The position numbers were made by a program, and so were the translations under genes. From positions 304,215 through 325,178 of the forward strand of contig MU069721.1 in NCBI GenBank assembly GCA_002284615.2: a stretch of DNA of 20,964 nucleotides. Direction: 5' to 3'. The notes below the pieces were generated by a model. The model did no database searches. It saw only the letters and a list, made by a program, of their open reading frames with translations, and was not told the origin of the DNA. Shown here one piece after another: positions 16,889 through 20,964 of this stretch. Positions within the stretch are counted from its first letter, which is position 1, and each line of letters opens with the position of its first letter. This DNA comes from Dunaliella salina (taxonomy: Eukaryota > Chlorophyta > Chlorophyceae > Chlamydomonadales > Dunaliellaceae).

Positions 16889-19053
16889 CTGCAGCCATGT
16901 TTAAGGGGATTATTGCACATTTCAGGGAAGCATGCCACGGAGCATCACTTATGATGACAGACCTTTAAGGGAAGCCATCCAAACCTGGTGAGTCAGAAAT
17001 CAAACCTTCCAAATTGTTGCTCCCAAGCTTGGCTCGCCGCACGTTAAGTCACCAGAAACTAGGCTGGAAACAAGGTTTGCTTAGCATGCATGCCAAGTTT
17101 TGGGTTGTGGGGTGCTCGTGATGGGCTGCACTGTCCACTTATGTTCAGCCAAACCAAACCAACCAACCAAATAAAGGAGTTCAGTGTACTGGGCCAGTGG
17201 CTTGTCTGGGCCCCCCATGAAAGGCCGCCTTAAACTGTTTGCTTGGCCTACATTCCATGTTTAAAGCAGAAATGCACTGAGTGGTCCAAGGTAGCTCAGT
17301 ATGAACTTTCTGGGGAGGTCTGCCTGACACAGTTGCCCATGCCCCCAGAGGGGGGCTTTGCTTGAAAGTGAGATGTCACCAGTGACTCCTTAAACGATTT
17401 TGGAAAACCTTGATTCCATGCCTCATCCCAAGCCGACGATCTCAAAAATCCAAGTTTCATTGATTTTTATTGCGAGCCCAGCCGGCCGGGAACCCTCTGG
17501 CCTCCCGGCAAATGAAAGCCTGTTTAAATATGGGTGCTTTTCCTCAAAGGTGCTATTTCCTTCTTTTCCTTCATGAAAGCAGTTCAGTCCGTTTGCGCGT
17601 TTTCCAACCCAAAAGAAAATTAAACAGCCCATGCATAAATTTCGTTTGTCCTTGCCCCCGCCAATGTTTAGAGGCTGCCTCACTCCGAACCGCTTCCTAA
17701 CACTGAACCATCCTCTTGCTTCAGCCTGTTGTGCTGGGGATTCCAGAGGGCTCCAGGGAATTCTGCAGCGTCCCGCAGCGTCCCAAAGCCTGCTTCTCTG
17801 TCAGTGCATCTCTGTGTTCCAAAGCCTGCTTTCCTGTCTGTCCATCTCTGTGTTCCAAGCCTGCTTTTCTGTCAGGGCACCTCTGTGTTCCGTAGCCTGC
17901 TTTTCTGTCAGTGCATCTCTACGTTCCAAAGCCTGCTTTTCTGTCAGCGCACCTCTGTGTTCCGTAGCCTGCTTTTCTGTCAGTGCATCCCTACGTTCCA
18001 AAGCCTGCTTTTCTGTCAGCGCATCTCTACGTTCCAAAGCCTGCTTTACTGTCAGCGCATCTCTACGTTCCAAAGCCTGCTNTTCTGTCAGCGCATCTCT
18101 ACGTTCCAAAGCCTGCTTGCCTGTCAGCGCATCTCTACGTTCCAAAGCCTGCTTGCCTGTCAGCGCATCTCTGTGTTCCGTAGCCTGCTTTTCTGTCAGT
18201 GCATCTCTGTGTCCCAAAACCTGCTTCTCTGTCGGTGCATTTCTGCGTTCCGTAGCCTGCTTTTCTGTCAGCGCATCTCTATGTTCCAAAGCCTGCTCTT
18301 CTGTCAGCGCATCTCTACGTTCCAAAGCCTGCTTGCCTGTCAGCGCCTCTCTGTGTTCCGTAGCCTGCTTTTCTGTCAGTGCATCTCTGTGTCCCAAAAC
18401 CTGCTTCTCTGTCGGTGCATTTCTACGTTCCAAGCCTGCTTTTCTGTCAGCGCATCTCTGTGACATGCATTGCCTTGATGAATTGCAGGAAGGGCTTCTC
18501 AGCACATAAGTGAGAGGGACCCCGACCCATGTGATTGAACACAGAAGCAGAGAGAGCGTGCAGTTAAGGGTTAACTGTCTGGCCCGTGTGCTGCAGTGCT
18601 GTGTAGGCTGCTCCTCTGTTCAAGCGCTCCTGCCATAAGCTGCCCCTCTGCACTCTTCCCTATTGACAAACCAATGCTGGCGGTGGGGCTGCCCTTCGGG
18701 AGGCTCTTCCTTTTAGCATTTGGTCTGGAACTTGTTGATTGGCCAGCAGCACCTGGCTCAGCAAGTACTCCCCATCACTCCGACCTTCTTGGACCCTGGT
18801 CTTCTTATTTGGGTTGTTTAGTGTTATCACCAGTCTTATGTCAGGCTTGCAAAAATTTTCTATTCTGGTCTTCGGAGGTGCACCAAATGACCTTTTTAGG
18901 CCTTCGGAGGGAGGGCGGCTTGCCCCTGCACAGGGGCTCCCGGGCTCCCAGAGTAAGGCAATTTCATGTAAGAGTGAGAAGAGCCGGAAAAGCCTGTTCT
19001 CATATCAAACAACATGGTATGTCGGTTTAAAGGAAACACTGGATGCCACCCAC
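16889..19053 (-). other. Carrier intron, about 2.2 kb, repeat-filled
   Basis: Donor GTGGGT at 19053 and acceptor TGCAG at 16889. It contains CCAAA/CCAAC repeats near 17150-17172 and the large 36-bp minisatellite. No other gene recognised; long open frames on both strands arise from the minisatellite. Confidence 0.85.
17779..18465. repeat. 36-bp minisatellite, about 19 units
   Basis: The unit is AAAGCCTGCTTTTCTGTCAG followed by CGCATCTCTACGTTCC. Variant units alternate (CCGTAG for CCAAAG, CTTGCCTG for CTTTTCTG, GTGTTCC for ACGTTCC). A block of five units is repeated with a 180-bp offset (near 18138 and 18318). One undetermined base at 18082. Because 36 is a multiple of three, several frames stay open (a 12-residue repeat such as ALERRDALTEKQ on the - strand). 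There are no spacers, so it is not CRISPR. Confidence 0.95.
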
Positions 19054-19195
19054 CTGCCGAGCCGAACACTACCCATCCAGGAATCTCTGCTGGAGAGCAG
19101 TTGTGCTTGCGCATGTAGGCAGCCTTCAGCATCTCAAAGTTGCCAAGGTAGATGGCGTTGGCTGGTGTGTTGCGCAGCAGCGTTGCCCCCAACCC
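19054..19195 (-). CDS. Mitochondrial (SLC25) carrier, upstream internal exon
   Basis: Reads GLGATLLRNTPANAIYLGNF, then EMLKAAYMRKHNCSPAEIPG, then WVVFGSA, and splits a Gly codon at the donor GCAG|GTGGGT. G...TLLRNTPA...YLG.FE.LK is the end of the second carrier repeat, followed by the start of the third repeat. The acceptor is TGCAG just before 19195, phase 0. The exon is 142 nt. The three exons give about 130 C-terminal residues of a protein normally near 300. The first half was not found between 19196 and 20964, so those exons are probably beyond the window. Confidence 0.92.
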
Positions 19196-19527
19196 CTGCA
19201 AGCACAGACGCGCAGCACCTCATTGTTCTGAGATAAAACACCATTGAGCCATTACATTACACCGTAAAAATAACGGTGTTCACCCTTGCACAGTGGGTAT
19301 TTAGAACACATTGAGTGTGTGCAGTGGTCCCTGATTACAGGAGCATTCCTGGGACAGTTTTGGGGCACACATGATCAAGCGCTCCTTTCCAAAGCAGCAC
19401 CAGTGTTTGCAATGTAAGCAGCAGGACAGCAGGAGGGAAACGCAGTGGTAGAAAAGAAAGGGCAGCAGCTGGGACGACAGCAATATTAATTTGGAAAATG
19501 CAACGGCTTGGTGCAAGAACTAAGGAG
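19196..19527. other. Intronic or 5' region of the carrier, no feature recognised
   Basis: No exon of the missing carrier half is visible. Short A/G-rich stretches only. Confidence 0.5.
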
Positions 19528-19860
19528 GGGTGAGGAAAATGGAAGTGAGTGACATGGACGTGTGAGTAACATGGAGTATTATGGAGGGGTGAGTAACATG
19601 GAGGGGTTAGGAACATGGAAGGGTGAGTAACATGGAAGGGTGAGTAACATGGAGGTGAGTAGTATGGAGGGGTGAGTAACATGGAGGGGTGAGTAACACG
19701 GAGGGGTGAGCAATATGGAGGGGCGATTAACATGGACGGGTGAGTAACATGTAGGGGTATAAGTAATGTTGCAAGTAACATGGAGGGGTGAGTAGCAAGG
19801 AAGGAGTTCAATGCAGGGGTGAGTAAAATGGAGGGGTGAGTATTATGGAGGGAGTAACAT
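19528..19860. repeat. 17-bp minisatellite GAGTAACATGGAGGGGT
   Basis: About 18 imperfect units. Each good unit contains GGGTGAGTAA, a close match to the 5' splice-site consensus on the + strand. The array lies upstream of the carrier exon at 19195, antisense to that gene. Confidence 0.93.
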
Positions 19861-19895
19861 GGGAAAAGGCGAGGGGTGGACAATCTGGCTGCATC

Positions 19896-20311
19896 TTATG
19901 CTACAGGTTTTTCAATTTTCTTCTGCATACCATGCCAACCAACAAGTCTGTAGAACTCCTTGCTCACCAAACAGTGATGAGAATTAGATGACCACAAATC
20001 ACACTCCTTCCAAAAACCAACCCAAACAGGCCTACAACCCCCACCCTGAACAATTTTCCCCTCCAATGTATCAGCAATTGTGGCGGCATAAACCTCATCC
20101 AGTATATTACATACAAAAGGGGAAGGTCAAAAATTTTTGACCTCTTCAAACCGATGTGAGCATAAGGCTGGATATTCCACAGAGGGCCAACTGGCCTATT
20201 TCTAAGACGTGCTCTTACTTGTGTTTCTTCCTCAAGTCCGAACATGCCAATCTTTTTTTCGGGGGAAGCCCCCTCTAAGAGACAAGGGCGTGGCGTTGAC
20301 TCGTGGGGCAA
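19896..20311 (-). pseudogene. Unrecognised coding-like segment with a frameshift
   Basis: The first frame (to about 20110) reads FGLEEETQVRARLRNRPVGP, then LWNIQPYAHIGLKRSKIFDL. A second frame continues VCNILDEVYAATIADTLEGK, then GGGCRPVWVGFWKECDLWSS, then HHCLVSKEFYRLVGWHGMQK, and stops at TAA 19896-19898. Composition and the clean handover at one point look like a decayed protein rather than chance. I do not recognise the family; a transposon-encoded or domesticated protein is possible. It is in the same strand as the carrier, possibly within an intron of it. Confidence 0.4.
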
Positions 20312-20901
20312 GCCCTTTGTTTTAGGAAATCACTCCCTTGCTCGCACCAGGCCACTGTGGCCCACTCACGGCACCCCAGGCACTGAGATTTGGAAGAAAA
20401 AATTTGTCAGACAGCCTTGCAGAGTGTGGAAGGCTCATGTGCATGCAGCGCAGAAGACTACAACAGAAAGGGCGGGACAGACTCAGCAATTCTGTTGAGT
20501 TTGGACTGACGATAATCAAATCACATAAATAAATCTGCATTTTCACATTACAATGTGGTGCGTTGGTTGGCCCAAACGAGGGTTTGACCGAGCTCCAGAG
20601 CGTCGTCTAGGGCGCCTCGGTAGCTCCGCTCACCCCAGTTGGTGTTCATGTTACAGTACTGCTGCACCAGCAAGAGCACGCATCCGGGGAGGGCCAAGGA
20701 AAAAGTTCGTGGTGCTCACGGTTACGTGCTGTGCTGTGCTTACAATGCTTTAATTAAGGGGTCTTACTCCTTGGCGAAATGCAGGATTTCTAAGGACGAT
20801 TGCACTTTTTAATATGGAGGTGCTCCCTCACTGGCTGGAAAATTTGATGGCAATGAGTTGTGGTCAACGGAGAGCCTATTGCACACAAGTGGGCTGTAGC
20901 T
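20312..20901. other. No recognised gene
   Basis: One open segment on the - strand (about 20556-20730) includes MNTNWGERSYRGALDDALEL but has no family resemblance or clear splice borders. Confidence 0.4.

Positions 20902-20964
<63 letters not shown>
20902..20964. repeat. (CA)n microsatellite at the window end
   Basis: ACACACGCGCG followed by an uninterrupted CA run to the last base. The true length is unknown. Confidence 0.97.

Noticed and set aside
16232..16898. His-Thr and Cys-Val frames across the (CA)n tract
   Set aside because: Microsatellite translation. The carrier exons on either side are joined by splicing, not by reading through the repeat.
17779..18465. CRISPR-like array
   Set aside because: Units are directly adjacent with no unique spacers.
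17801..18505. 234-codon reverse-strand frame with a 12-residue repeat, and the two long + strand frames over it
   Set aside because: Openness follows from the 36-bp repeat unit being a multiple of three. It lies inside a carrier intron and has no non-repeat domain.
19335..19883. 182-codon reverse-strand frame rich in THPSML-type repeats
   Set aside because: Translation of the 17-bp minisatellite; no domain outside it.
20556..20730. Possible reverse-strand exon including MNTNWGERSYRGALDDALEL
   Set aside because: No family resemblance, and no convincing acceptor and donor pair linking it to the carrier gene.

Overview
The window looks like nuclear DNA of a microbial eukaryote, most likely a green alga. 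Coding sequence is broken by introns with GT-AG borders, dinucleotide and CAG microsatellites are abundant, minisatellites lie inside introns, and most of the middle is retrotransposon and DNA-transposon debris. Moderate base composition, long repeat-filled introns and homopolymeric insertions in a conserved enzyme would fit a Dunaliella-like chlorophyte. That lineage guess is an impression, not something the sequence proves. Both ends of the window are dinucleotide repeats, so this may be a whole contig broken at microsatellites.

Layout. (1) 1-2393, + strand: the last two recognisable exons of an MBOAT acyltransferase of the wax-synthase type. They are joined by a phase-consistent intron and carry an unusual insertion of about 250 residues rich in His and Gln between two catalytic motifs. 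(2) 2857-5337, - strand: 3' ends of several non-LTR retrotransposons (LINEs) from two families. (3) 5446-6990: a fragment of another reverse transcriptase (+), split by a roughly 668-bp terminal-inverted-repeat element. A second copy of the same family (671 bp) sits inside the first, inverted, and each copy has its own exact 9-bp target duplication. (4) 7913-13447, +: a large 5'-truncated, decayed LINE (LINE-1 below). Its order is reverse transcriptase palm/thumb, Ser/Thr/Pro-rich linker, PHD finger, an unrecognised domain of about 380 residues, RNase H, a Cys/His finger and a conserved 3' tail. (5) 14009-15055: a 309-bp copy of the LINE-1 3' end on the - strand with a 7-bp target duplication, then a 5'-truncated copy of a third LINE family on the + strand with an 11-bp target duplication. 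(6) 16327-19195, - strand: the last three exons of a mitochondrial (SLC25) carrier; its 5' exons are not seen here. Its introns hold a (CA)n tract and a 36-bp minisatellite. A pyrimidine-rich LINE tail forms the polypyrimidine tract of the final 3' splice site. (7) 19196-20964: a 17-bp minisatellite, an unrecognised frameshifted coding-like segment on the - strand, and a terminal (CA)n.

No operon, CRISPR array, tRNA or rRNA was recognised. The best candidates for something undescribed are the PHD-containing LINE lineage and the self-nested 9-bp-TSD elements. The most interesting host-gene features are the MBOAT insertion and the LINE-derived splice acceptor.
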